DNA of 64,000 nt, taken from positions 30,250,503 to 30,314,502 of the forward strand of contig OZ022511.1 in the NCBI GenBank assembly GCA_963989385.1. The letters run 5' to 3'. The position numbers and the translations under genes are program-made. The notes beneath the pieces are model-generated. The model worked only from the letters and a program-made list of their open reading frames with translations. It was not told where the DNA came from and ran no database searches. Positions 33,994 through 45,233 of this stretch are shown here, one piece after another. Within the stretch, counting starts at the first letter, position 1; each line of letters starts with the position of its first letter. The DNA is from Ctena decussata (taxonomy: Eukaryota; Mollusca; Bivalvia; Lucinida; Lucinidae).

Positions 33994-34074
33994 AAATCCA
34001 TCGACGATCTTGTTACTTACTTCCAGTCACGTGAAATAAGAGGACTAAAGCTTAAATTAAAACCGCCAGAGTGA
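33994..34074 (+). CDS. SH2-domain protein, terminal exon
   Basis: The exon starts after TTTGTATTATCTCAG and reads KSIDDLVTYFQSREIRGLKL, then KLKPPE and TGA at 34072-34074. KSIDDLVTYFQ fits the alpha-B helix of SH2 domains (typical pattern SLxELVxHY), and GLKLKLKPP fits the closing strand. With the two preceding exons the domain is 99 residues from PWL to the stop, the usual SH2 length, so the SH2 sits at the extreme C terminus, as in SLP-76/BLNK-like or SH3BP2-like adaptors. I cannot choose a family from this part alone. All three exon junctions are phase 0. Confidence 0.75.
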   Translation, partial: KSIDDLVTYFQSREIRGLKLKLKPPE

Positions 34075-34160
34075 CACTCGAGTAAATTTACTTCTTCTAA
34101 ATTTAAAAAAACTGTTGTTTTTTAATAGACGAATAAATCTTCTTTTTGACGCTTAAAGGG
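34075..34160 (+). terminator. 3' UTR and polyadenylation signal of the SH2 gene
   Basis: AATAAA occurs at 34132-34137, 58 bases after the stop codon. It is the first such hexamer downstream on the plus strand. The cleavage site is not identifiable by eye. Confidence 0.45.
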
Positions 34161-35650
34161 TTCAAATCAAATACAAAAGAGAATGCATTGCTACAAAAGT
34201 GTTATTTCATGTTAATTCATGGTGTTACACTAAATATCTGTAATGACAGCTGCTTGTTTGAGGTGAATAGTTTATTGTTTGCCTCCCTGCTCTGCGGGCG
34301 TCAAAAAAAACTTTGAAAAGAAATATTTCGTTCTTCTCCTATAGGAACAATTTCTCTTCTTTAAAATTTGATTCTATTTTGCCGGGAAGGGTTATCCTCC
34401 TGGGAAACAAACAGGAAGTCCCAAAAGTTGCTTACCTTTGTAAAACTGGAATAAAACCATGAGGCAAACCCATGCATTTTACAGACAGGGATGGGACTAT
34501 ATAAGGAGGATTAACTTCCACAATGTCATTCTGTCTCTTGATTTCATGGTGTCAACACCTCCAAACAGCCAATAAAATTATCACTACTGTTAATTCTGGT
34601 CCAGTGATTGGTTAACTAAATTTTCACACCTTTATCTATACAGGTAACATTGTTATGTGCTGGGAACCAGACCCCCCGGCAGAGAAGTCCTGTCTTTGAG
34701 GCTTTACTAGCTGCATTCGGCTAATTCAGCTGATTAAGCAAGCCTAGTAAGGCATGGAAACCTAGATTTTCTACCCTTTACGCGTCAGAAATATAAAGGA
34801 TCGTGAGTGGAAGATGAGCTGCCTCAGCTCGCAATCTAGTCTTTAGATTTCCAAATTGAATGTGATACACCTTGGAAGAAAATGTTTTTTGAAATTTCAC
34901 AGACGTTATTTTTGTCGGATGCTTTATTTGCGCTTTAAGAACTTATTAAACAATGTCAAATTAATGTCTGTCGATATTCGTAAACCTGACCAATCTTGAC
35001 GTATAGTGTTCTAAATCGTCAGTCAAAAATCTCGAAAGAAAGTTATTTACAGTATGCTTCATACAGGTTTTGTCACGAAGCGTATTTTTTTAGTCTTTTC
35101 GTTTATATAATGGCGCATTTCAAGAACCAGGAGGTGGATGGTCTGTGGATGGTCTGCGAGATAAAATCCTGAAACAAAGTTGACTCAGCCCCTTGATGTC
35201 AGATCGTACAGGTCAGCAAGGGATATGTTCTTTCTGTCCACACAATTTGGTAAATAGAAACTTAGAAAGTAGCTGCAAAAGGCATAGATATGTGGAGGAC
35301 CTCAAGTTCTTTGAAGAAAAAATTAATCAATGTCCCGAGAACAGTTAGCTGGCTTTAACTCTATATCAGATCATAAGTTGTGAATATAAACTGTTCTGTC
35401 CTATACAAGAAATGCAGTGAGCTACTCATGCTGAGACGGTTGACAATTAAAAAAAGAGAGAAGTAGCTATAAAAACGTTGAACGTTCTTCCTTTCCCTTG
35501 CTACCTTTTTCGTAGTTCCCTAGTGACTTTTAGGAATGCTAATACATGTAACTGTTTGTAAAGTTAAGAATGTGCACTCGTAGCTTTATGGCTGTCTTTC
35601 TGTTCTCTCATTCTTTACTTACGGATAGATTAAAGCAAGTCTGTGGCTGT
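34161..35650. other. Unassigned sequence downstream of the SH2 gene
   Basis: No gene or clear repeat recognised. Confidence 0.5.
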
Positions 35651-35657
35651 TAGAATA

Positions 35658-36740
35658 AAAGATCAAAGGTTAATTTTCTGCGCAGAAATCTGAATAAGTA
35701 ACTTCGCTTTTTAAAATGTACTAAGGTCTGAAGGTACTTTAATACATTAAAAAGAGGGTCCGAGCAATTATTTCTTTCTCAAATTGGACGGTAGACCAGA
35801 TGAAAACAGTACCTTTTTCTCAAATGTCTGTCCATGTATATAGTGCATATGCACCAGATGCATTCATTAAACACAGGTAGGGAGGTTACACCGATTTCAT
35901 ACTTACATTATAAATACTATAATACTGTGACAAAGAAGGTTAGTACAGTGAAATAGTAAATAGTAACTATTTGGACACCGGCTACATTTTTTCTGCGCAG
36001 CCTGATAATGAGTAAACAAAATGAAGAAAAAATAATTGCTAGGACGCTTTTCTCAATGCATTAAAGAATCTCAAACAATTATAAACATTATTATATATAT
36101 ATACATGAAAGACAGTATCTTAATTATAATTATACGTGTCCGACCCTTAAATGATAAGTCAGGCCACTGAGTCGGCTGGGAGTGAGGCTACAGGGTGGGG
36201 CTAAAACAAATATATCAATGTTTGATTGATCACAAGTCAGAACCATGCATTCATAATGGAGAGTTTAAATCATTTATTAACTGTTTCGAGATATATTTTT
36301 TCATACAAATATCGTGTATGACAATGCCATGAACAAGCTCGTATTTCAGAGTGGTAGGTCAAAGCCAAAGTCAAATGTGCTATTTTTTAAGAGACAGTTT
36401 AGGTGGTGATAATCACTGATTGATTTGGGGCGAAAAAAAAAACATCTACATAAAATGCTGAAAATACAACAGATGTTCCAAAAACTGAGCAGATGTTGTT
36501 TTTTTTTTGTTTCTGACAATTCAAACTCCCTAAATGCAGAATTTGTGGAGGTTGAAAAGGGTTTATATAAGAAAAGATCAGAGGGTAATTTTGTGCGCAA
36601 AAATCTAAAATTAACCATCGTTATTAAAATGTAATTAGGTTTGAGATTCTTTAATGCATTGAGAAAAGCGTCCTAACAATCATTTTTTCTTCAGTTTTTA
36701 CTCATTATCAGGCTGCGCAGAAAAAAAATGTAAAATTTAA
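35658..36740. repeat. Inverted repeat pair plus a third direct copy
   Basis: The segment 35980-36078 (TTTTTTCTGCGCAGCCTGAT, then AATGAGTAAAC, AGGACGCTTTTCTCAATGCA) is the reverse complement of 36636-36733 with few differences. A further diverged direct copy of the right side (AAAGATCAAAGGTTAATTTT, CTGCGCAGAAATC) lies at 35658-35790. This looks like a TIR element of about 760 bp with TTTCTGCGCAG near its termini, next to a fragment of another copy. No coding frame with a domain. Confidence 0.65.
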
Positions 36741-38090
36741 TATTTCACCAATTTACAAAATGCAGAATGACAATATTTCTCCAAGAAAAATGAAAGAGAG
36801 CTTTTTCATTAATTTATTATTGTATTCAGCCAATGCTGTGTTTGAACCAGTGACTTTCAGTTCAAAAGCCGACCACAGTGTGTCATAGTACACCTATCTA
36901 AAATCTTATAGGTAGATAACTACTTTTTGCAGAGCAAAGGTGTAGCTGCCTGTGCTCAAATACGCCGGCCGGTATTTGTCAAATATATACATTGTCATAT
37001 CGCGTCTGCGTATTTGCATATTGAAATTTATGCAAAAACCTCCAGACTATATCAACTGCCCTTTAAGCAAGAATACAGTTGCAGTAAAAAGAGAGACCAG
37101 ACTGAAGGAATGCAAATACACAGGTGTGTATTGAATTTTATCTACCGTATTTCATAAAATTAAGTACAGACCAGTATAAATATGTGTATAGACAAATTAG
37201 ATAAGATTTCAATACTTATAAAGTGTAGGTTATGTGTAAATATCAGCAGCCTTGCCAGGGTGATAAAGCGGCCAACATCAGCATCAGTACAGAATTCCTG
37301 GTCCAACAATTCTGTTCTGTTTCAATTCTCGTATCGACACTCCCTAAGTGGCTCAGCGGTACGAAACCATAGTTGCACACACAAAATTGTATTATTTTAA
37401 AGATTTTTTTAATTGTAAAGCTTTACTGAGTACAGGAAACGATAATTAGTGTCAATCTTCAAAACGTATGACTACTCATAAGCATTAAAATCTATCACCT
37501 TCATAAAAATTTATATTGCTGAATCAACATTAAGCACAACATTAAAAACTACGAAGCGTTTACTAAATAAGTATCCTTTGTAGCTTTAACTTCAAGGGAG
37601 AATACTCTGAATCAAGAGTAGCTATGGATGCCCGTCACATCATGCAATCCTGTTGGTAACAGAAATAATATACTGATTTTTTTCTTCTGTTTCGAGATTG
37701 GCTTAAGCCTTTTTCTATCGTCATCTTTAAACTGCATATTCTTAAATTACTTAAATTTGTCAAAATTGTAATAATTTTGCAGGATTAACAAAATAAATTA
37801 TTGATTAAGTGACATGGTATAGCTTTATGACAAGTATATTTTTCCACAGAATTTTATAACCTGCTATAGTTCACGTATGACAATTATGGACTTCGTCTAG
37901 AAATACATAAATTGGCAACATTTCGCCGAGCATTTCTTCCCTAGATAGTCGGCCATTCAGCTACCCCAACTAAAACACCACGCATACAACATGTGAACAA
38001 AAGCAACGACATGGACGAAAAAACATATAGACCAGTAAATAAAAATTATAAGTAAAAATAAAGGCAATGATCAGGAATTAATACGAACCG
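36741..38090. other. Unassigned AT-rich sequence
   Basis: Two overlapping short plus-strand frames at 36927-37157 have no recognisable domain. Nothing else seen. Confidence 0.5.
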
Positions 38091-38094
38091 AAAA

Positions 38095-40070
38095 TGACGT
38101 CATAAACTGACGTTGACTTTGCCAAGAACTACTTTTCATTATCAAATGAGGTATTTACATGACGTAAATAACCCACATTACAATTACGCCCAACTTGATC
38201 TAGTGTGTCGGATATACAAACGTAACGTACGTAGCGCAATGTATTAACACTGACATGACAACTGTACGTCCTACATTACGAAACCTTATAAGATACCAAC
38301 GGTAAATCAAACTTAAGATTCTGCTATTAGGTTTAATTCATCGTTACGATATTATACAACGTTACGGGTGACCTACGTTACTAAGTCAGGACATAAAATG
38401 GACCTCAGTAACGGTTACGACACCACGTACAAAACGTTTAAATCAATTAACTAACAGATAATCATGCCACAGCAGTGCCAAGGTACGCAAATGGACCTTA
38501 AACTAAATATGTATCATCCGTGCCAAGACAATTCGGGTCTATATACCTTAGTTTCCCCACTCAGATATGCAACCTATTACATTCTGTCACAAATTAATGC
38601 ATGGGCTATCGCACTTCATCACGCAGGGAATAAGGATAGTTGACCTGAATTGAATGTAGGTTACATTTTCGAAGAATTTAGTGGCAAAATTGCTCTCCTA
38701 AAATCCACATCAATGCAAACAGCCTTACGTCATCTTAAAAAAATAATCACAAAGTCAATGAAAAATGACTGATAAAATTGTGCCTAGATTCGATATAATT
38801 ATATTGTAGAGTGTTTGTTCCAAATCTGTGATCGATCTGCGTATGTTACGCAAATCGATTACCGTCTGACGTCAACACCGTACTCGGCTCAGCGCCATGA
38901 ACAAAAAAAATACAAAGAACAAAGACGTTAACTGAGCTCACAACGAAAAAAATAAGGCCTTTATACCGTTGCCGGCTATCTTAGACTGGTCACTTCCTGG
39001 AATATATCAGGGACCAGTCTATATATTATAGGAAACCACCTACTTATTCCATCTCGCGCACTTCTGGATAATATTTAGCAAGTCCCACTGACTCGCTAAT
39101 ACACAAAATGGACGAACACTACTGGTTCACACCGTCCCACTTTCTAATCAGCAACTAATTACTTAAACGACAGTTGTTGATTTCGCCTAAATTCTACGCA
39201 TCCCGCCTTGGCTAGGAATCCTGCGCAAGTGGCGTCGTAATTGTGCTTCTACCCGGGTTGGTATTAACCTGGAGATGTAATATGGTATCTCCAGGTGAGA
39301 AGTGGTTTTCAGCCCAAACAGTTGACTGCCGGACTTGAAGTGCCTAAAATAACGAACTTGCACTTAATACATTATAACAACATAATAACAATACGTAAGA
39401 CCTGGGCCTGTCTTGGAAATACCATACAACGCCCTCGGCGAATGCCGAGCATAACGTGCACACGCCAGCCGTGTCACGAGACACAACTTGCGCAGACGAT
39501 GTAAAGCTAAAACCGTGGATACCAATTCCTTCAAAGAAGAAACGTAGACCCCACCACACATGTGCGTCGAAAGATCTGACGTCAAACATTGTCAAGAAAT
39601 ATACTGACGTCAACATGTATCATCATGACATATCCGTCTTAAAACATGAATCATCAAAACAATGACTTTTTTACATTAAATAGAATTACCAAAAATCTAA
39701 CTTGCACATGTATTAATTCCCTTTTTTAAACTAAGCGCATGATCATTTGCCATAGAATATATTCTTTGAATAGCTTTATAAGTGTTTCTAACACATTTGG
39801 GATCATAACGTTTGATCTGACATCATTACGCCAATGATGTCATACCATATGAAGTCATCTAGTGAAGGCAATTCAACGACCAATTGTTTCCGTTATAACA
39901 TAAGGAAGAAGCCTTAATGCGGTGCATGCTATGACGTCAACTGACGTCGAGCATGTAAATTAGTTTCACTTCAAATCAATCTAATTCTATAGGCCACGTA
40001 TACATGAAACTAATGTAAAAAGTGCTGACGTCGCAATAACATGAATGTAACTGACGTCACTCGACGTCAA
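38095..40070. promoter_or_regulatory. Cluster of TGACGTCA (CRE/ATF-type) octamers
   Basis: Perfect TGACGTCA occurs at 38095, 38867, 39577, 39605, 39932 and 40052, with near matches TGACGTCG at 39942 and 40026, CGACGTCA at 40063 and several TGACGT half-sites. The octamer is the consensus for CREB/ATF bZIP proteins. The segment is also rich in ACGT. It could be a regulatory region or an element whose sequence happens to be built on this word. No transcript can be assigned. Confidence 0.4.
39265..39298. repeat. Short perfect inverted repeat
   Basis: ACCTGGAGAT and ATCTCCAGGT flank a 12-base spacer (GTAATATGGT-containing) at 39269-39296, a potential hairpin. Confidence 0.7.
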
Positions 40071-40480
40071 ATATACGTACACCAGTGCAACCTCCATCAG
40101 TGCTACAAACTATTTCCGTAATTTACAAAACTTCCTAAAATACAAAGTCCATGCGCAGCATGATCATTATCATCATAATCAGTCGATGCCTTTTAATCAT
40201 ACCATATCAATCAGAAGTCACATTTTTCATTCTTAGCCAAATCTCAAATAAAGATAATAAATAATGATACTTTCAGATCTTATCAACTAAATCCAGGCAC
40301 TATAATATCCTTTCTCATGGAATTTTAAGCCACTACTAAATTTGCCTTAAAATCAACAATTATAAATAGTAAATCAATAGCTTGGTTGTCTCACCGTAAA
40401 TTCATGCAGCTTCTTTTACAGTGAGCAGGTCATGTAGGTATAGTCACCGCCTAAAATAGCTATAAACTGTGTCCATTTAC
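40071..40480. other. Unassigned sequence
   Basis: AT-rich. I see nothing in it. Confidence 0.5.
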
Positions 40481-40506
40481 GTTTGAGCAAATCCATTTGC
40501 TCAAAC
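40481..40506. repeat. 26-bp perfect palindrome
   Basis: Arms GTTTGAGCAAAT and ATTTGCTCAAAC meet over a CC centre. It lies just left of the palindrome array at 40628-41107. Confidence 0.9.
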
Positions 40507-40540
40507 TGGCTCTATGATTTTGGATAAGACGTTTGTTGGT

Positions 40541-41107
40541 TCAAAATTTGGATTAATAGCTCTGCAGGAAATATACTGTACTTTAGTTAACTGATGAGTA
40601 ATAATTAGAATTAGATCTAATCCATTTTTATCCAAAATTTGGATAAACCAAATAGCCTGGGATAAGAAAACACCCTGCCTATGCCTTATACTGTATGAAA
40701 ATACATGGCCGAAAATTTTATCCAAAATTTGGATAAGCGACTGTGCAGGCAATACAATGCAGCGTAAACACAGACTGAAATACATTAAATTTTATTTTAT
40801 CCAAAATTTGGATAAAACCAAACTAGCTGGGAGAAACAAACACCCTGTCTTGCCCCACACATTATTCAAACACACGGCCAAAATTTTTATCCAAAATTTG
40901 GATAAGCAGGAAATGCAGTACAATGAATACGCAGAAATAATTTTATCCAAAACTTGGATAAAACCAAACTAGCTGGGAAAAGCAATACCCCTGTCTTAAA
41001 ATACGCTGTTCCAAAACACAGTTGTAAGTTTTATCCAAAATTTGGATAAAAATTTTAGTTAAAATACGCAGTGAATGTCATCGAAGTTTTATCCATAATT
41101 CGGATAA
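40541..41107. repeat. Array of 19-bp interrupted palindromes with two alternating spacer types
   Basis: TTATCCAAAATTTGGATAA (9-base arms around one A) starts at 40628, 40718, 40797, 40887, 40943 (one change), 41031 and 41089 (changed centre). A degenerate copy lies at about 40541. Spacers of 71, 71 and 69 bases share CCAAACTAGCTGGGA..CACCCTGTCTT..ACGGCCAAAAT. Spacers of 60, 37 and 39 bases share GCAGG..AATACA..TACGCAG. The two types alternate, giving a higher-order unit of about 145-170 bp. No reading frame explains it. Confidence 0.9.
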
Positions 41108-42090
41108 ACCACATTATGGTTATTGCCAAAAAATACCATGAACTAAACTATGTCGAAATTCAGACGAATAAAATGTATAAGAATCTTATTTGAAAAAAAA
41201 ATTAACGTCTTTGTACACTTAACTTTTTCTAATTTTGCCATTTAATCACTTAGTATAACTGTCAGAAAACAACTGTTTCTAAGTGTTTCAGCAAAATATT
41301 TTTATCGAAAAGGTTTTTGATTTATTTTAGTGTTATTATTTCATTTTTATTTATTTATTTTTATTATTTTTTTTGGTTCGATTTAGATGCTACGCAAAAA
41401 GTTGCTAGCAAAAAAATGACAACTTATGTTTCATCTTTATTATACTTAGTACATTGTAACTGATTAATGACGCAGTTAGATAATAAAGAATAAGTATGTA
41501 TGCATAAGACATACATAAGACATGCATCGGTAGTCAGGTTTTGTTTTCAGTGAACGGAAATGGGATTTAGATCGTAAACGTGCATATGAAATAAATTCTA
41601 TTTTCATCATTCAAAGTATTTGTATCTAGATTTCTCTACAAAAAATTTTTGACTGAGTCCTTAGAATACGTTAAATATGCATGCCAAAGTCCATTACATA
41701 TATATTTTTTTTAAGTTGAATCACATTAAATTAGAATGCAGCACTTTTGATTTGTTGGTTTTTTTCTGTTGTTTTTTTTTTTCTTCTTCTTTCGTTGTGT
41801 TGTGTGATCTGAAATGACAAAACATACGTGTTAATGACTGATAATATGTGTTTATGTTATTTATAAAGGACCTCTGACAGTAATAATGTTAATTTGCCTA
41901 TAAAATTAGTCAAAATTAATTTTTTGATATACCGAAGAATTTCTCTTGAAATTTGTTGCTCTCAACTTCCCCTAACTGGCTATGAATTTAATTTCTGATT
42001 TTTTAGTACATGGACTTCAATTCTGATTGAAAAAGCCAAATTTTATAATTAAACGTAATGGAAACAGGAAAAGTTTTCTAAAGATACTTC
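41108..42090. other. Unassigned AT-rich sequence
   Basis: No gene recognised. T-rich and TA-rich low-complexity runs lie near 41340-41372 and 41700-41790. Confidence 0.5.
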
Positions 42091-42098
42091 CCTCCAAG

Positions 42099-42173
42099 TG
42101 CCTCAGCTAGCCACTTTGCATGTATGAGTGTACTATCATAATACACATTATAGTGAGTGGCTTGCTGAGGCAC
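42099..42173. repeat. Inverted repeat, hairpin-forming
   Basis: GTGCCTCAGCTAGCCACT (42099-42115) pairs with AGTGAGTGGCTTGCTGAGGCAC (42152-42173) across a 36-base loop, with two small bulges. Confidence 0.75.
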
Positions 42174-42942
42174 GTGTGGGGGGGGATAATCTACAGCTGA
42201 AAAACTGAAAAAGAGAGTAGGGTACTTACACCCTTTATATCTACAAATAGGCTAAAGTCCTTATTATTGAAAAAATATTGCATACTATCAGTAACAGTAG
42301 TGTGTACTTTAGTTTAAGATAGTTATCAATTAAAATTTCGATATATTAGAAATCCCAAAAATGGACTTATTTTCAGAGTCTGAAACATTCACGTACCCCC
42401 TCTTGATGAAATTGGTTTAAGTTAGTCTAGAGGCATGATAATTTTTCAAAATCACTGTTAAAATGCCTTTATAGTACACAGGCCTACATATTGATGCCAA
42501 ATATTTCAACTTTTGCTGCCCGAGGAAGGTGCAATAATTTGTCGAAAAATAGGCAAATATGCATTGATACTGTCAGAGGTCCTTTTCTTTATGCAGACTC
42601 TGAGTCTCGGAGTCCGGTACCGGACTCTTAGGCGCTCATCCGAGGATTGTCTCCGGGTCCAGCATGTCTCAATACGGGTAATATATGTCTCAAATGGAAA
42701 GAAATACACAGTAATCGTTAAATTAGATTTTGATCTATTCTACGTATATCGCCATTTGTACAAGCGGTATTACGGTATGACCAAAGGTCATACTAAACTA
42801 ACCAAAACTGAAATGAATTACAAAGCGGGATCACAGTAATTGTTGGTACTGTAAATAATAATAACTTGTTCTTATTTTTATTTTAGTTATTTATTTATCA
42901 TATTTTAATATATTTGTTTTTTGTCTGTCTATTTGTTTAACA
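42174..42942. other. Unassigned sequence
   Basis: A plus-strand frame at 42513-42839 has no recognised domain. GAGTCCGGTACCGGACTC, an 18-base perfect palindrome, lies at 42610-42627, and a diverged ACTCCGGGTCAGGTACCGGG at about 43106-43125. Confidence 0.4.
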
Positions 42943-43010
42943 GTGGCGAGGTCTTGTGTTTTCCAATTGGCCGTCCGTGTGTTCGCCCGTCCGTTGCACG
43001 TATGTTGCAT
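42943..43010 (+). repeat. Diverged fragment of the CCCCGCCAC repeat family
   Basis: AGTGGCGAGG, TTTTCCAATTGGCCGTCCGT and CGCCCGTCCGTTGC parallel the fragment at 7332-7420. Confidence 0.5.
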
Positions 43011-43349
43011 GAAAGTGAAATTGTGAATAAAATATGTTTAACTATTTAAAGTAGCAACCGCTAATTAACATACTACCGGACCCCGAGCCATTCTTAACAG
43101 GCCAGACTCCGGGTCAGGTACCGGGCGCCGAGACTGGCAGGCTAGGGTAATCCATCGAGTTTCCATCGTCAGATGTTCTCATATTCAGAACAATGCTTTA
43201 CCAATCATTTTGAAATTAAGGACAGTTATGCAATGTTTTATCTAGATAACATAATAAGCGCAGGTGAACAATAACGTCGATAACATGCTACCAGCCTTTT
43301 GATAAGTTTTGCGAAACAAGCTAGTAAGGATACAAGGGAAAAATTACAA

Positions 43350-43715
43350 AAAGCGATATCACAATATCAGCTATAAGATACCAGATATGACGTGTCAGCT
43401 TGACACACAATTGATCTGTAAGGTAATTGAAAAGCATGGGCATTATCAGAACAACTGGAATCTGCCAGATTTAAGAGTGCATATCACAGAAAATGAGTCT
43501 TATGCCCCGAGACAAAGTTATATGTTGGAAATCTATTTGTTTTATATTAAGGTGAGTGGGTACACTTTCAGGGATTGAGACTTCTCCATTTTCGTTTTTG
43601 CCTCCCTTCTCAATAGGGTTCAACTCTTAAAAGGAATAATTTGCTCCTGCAAATTAAACTCTTACTTTTAGGAGTAGACTCCATTTTTGAAGAGTTACGT
43701 CATTCAGGGAAGCAA
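43350..43715 (+). repeat. Arm 1 of a dispersed inverted duplication (~330 bp)
   Basis: Matches the reverse complement of 49350-49665. Shared words include GACACACAATTGA, GAAAAGCATG, TGGAATCTGCCAGATTTAA, AAGGTGAGTGGGTAC, TTCAGGGATTGA, TTCAACTCTTA, GTAGACTCCATTTT and GAAGAGTTACGTCATTCA. An 89-codon frame (43309-43578) crosses a perfect splice-donor word AAG|GTGAGT at 43551, but the second copy has stops, so coding is doubtful. It could be a dispersed repeat or a local inverted duplication. Confidence 0.7.
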
Positions 43716-44120
43716 ACATGATTAAGTGGAAGTTGTTTCTCTTTGTAAAAAGTGCAGAAAAATACGGAGCTATACCCATACACTTTTAGCTGATTTTAAT
43801 AGTTGGAAAAGACAAACAATGAAGATCTTGATAAGCCTGCTTATTTCAGATGCAGTCTGATATGGGTTTACACTGACCGCTAAGGCATCCATCTCCCGGC
43901 ATTTAGTATCATACATTGGTAATTTGGGGCTTTAGGCCTCCCAATTTATATTTTTATACAGTCGGAACTCAAGAGAATGGCAAGAGGTAATTTACATGGT
44001 ATCTCACAACATACATTTATTTGTAAAGTTTTGATTTTAAGCAAAGAACAAGTCAACTCCAACATTTTAATTCATCTTATAGCTCGGCAATGAGCTTTCG
44101 ACTCCCTTCAAGTGACTGAT

Positions 44121-44162
44121 AGGTAGTAAATGTGTTTTTTTTTTTTTTGTTTTTTTTTGTGT
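44121..44162. repeat. Poly(T) tract
   Basis: Runs of T separated by single G residues, shortly before the SINE at 44221. Confidence 0.8.
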
Positions 44163-44220
44163 TTTCTTTCCCTAGCAGTCTTTATTTGTGTTAACAATTT
44201 AATGTTCAGCAAGGTCTATG

Positions 44221-44505
44221 CATGGTAAAGGTAAAAAGGTAAAGGTTTCCAATAGCATAATAGCCGTAGGGGCAGTGGGGGTTAGAGACTCACTGTATCT
44301 TGGGCACAACAGATGAAAGGCGGAGCCCATCACTCTCCTTTTGCTGCCTTATCCTTCCCTGATTCAAAAGAGTTACCCATTTATTGCTGGATTGACAGAG
44401 AGAGTTTTCCCAGTCGTCGAAACGCGGGCGCGATCTCGTGACCTTCCGGCGACTTTCTGCAGCATAACCGAGTTACTCTAACCACTCGACCACAGGAGGG
44501 TTTCT
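44221..44505 (-). mobile_element. tRNA-derived SINE (family C), full length
   Basis: Minus-strand order: tRNA-like head CCTGTGGTCGAGTGGTTAGA (A box TGGTCGAGTGGTTAGAG) from 44503, a degenerate B box GGTCACGAGATCGCGCC near 44424-44441, a unique body, and the tail GGAAACCTTTACCTTTTTAC ending near 44221. The head resembles tRNA-Ser/Leu by its A box. A truncated relative lies at 28190-28262. Confidence 0.75.
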
Positions 44506-44519
44506 TTTTTACAGTATCG

Positions 44520-44620
44520 AGTATCGAGTAATAAAAAGAGAGTTTCGAGTTATAAAAGGCAAGTATCGAGTTATAAAAAGCGAGTTTCGACTTGTAAAAA
44601 GCGAGTATCGAGTTCCCAGC
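44520..44620. repeat. 21-bp tandem repeat with 42-bp alternation
   Basis: Unit AGTATCGAGTTATAAAAAGC (plus G) starts at 44520, 44541, 44562, 44583 and 44604 (last partial). The fourth base alternates A,T,A,T,A between units, so pairs form a 42-bp higher-order unit. Related words recur at 48325-48385 and 57352-57372, so the satellite is dispersed. It directly follows the head of the family C SINE. Confidence 0.85.
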
Positions 44621-45230
44621 ATGCTGGTGTTATTTTTTTATTTTTATATTTATTTATTTTTTTTTCTTCAATTTTATATTTCATTAATGAGCTGAACGCA
44701 CTGCTTTTGGCATATTTATGCATTAAGGTCTACAACGCAGAATTTTCACTTTCATTTTCATCTGATTTGTCAAAAACGTCAAAGGAGTTAATTTTCCCAA
44801 TTGAATTCTCCAGTACCATATACCATTATATGTTTTAAGCAGGTTTTGATTTCCTGCATCTGGAGATGTGCAGCTGGAGATATGGCCAATCAGCTAACAG
44901 TTTTTGTGTGATAGACTCAAAAGTTCCTTTTTCCTCTTAAATATTACATGCCACTTGTTTAAATATCATATATCATCTATGTGTAACCTGACATGTTTAC
45001 CTACATAGATGAGCTTTTGTTCTTTTCTGTTCTGTTCCGCAAAATGAATTATAATTTCGAATGCCGACATGTAGTCGGATTGCTCTGCTTTTAATTGATT
45101 AGGTGTTCTGAGTGTGTGAGCGTGTTTTTTTTCTGTCGTTTTGACAATATGAAAAGTACAAGAAAGAAGATTACAAAAGTTTTATCCGGAATTTCGGCCT
45201 TCATCCGGGCACGTACACATCTGAGTAAGT
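44621..45230. other. Unassigned sequence
   Basis: AT-rich, no gene or repeat recognised. Confidence 0.5.
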
Positions 45231-45233
45231 ATA

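Noticed and set aside
40628..41107. CRISPR array
   Set aside because: The repeat is a 19-bp palindrome, spacers are related to each other in two alternating classes, and the genome is eukaryotic.
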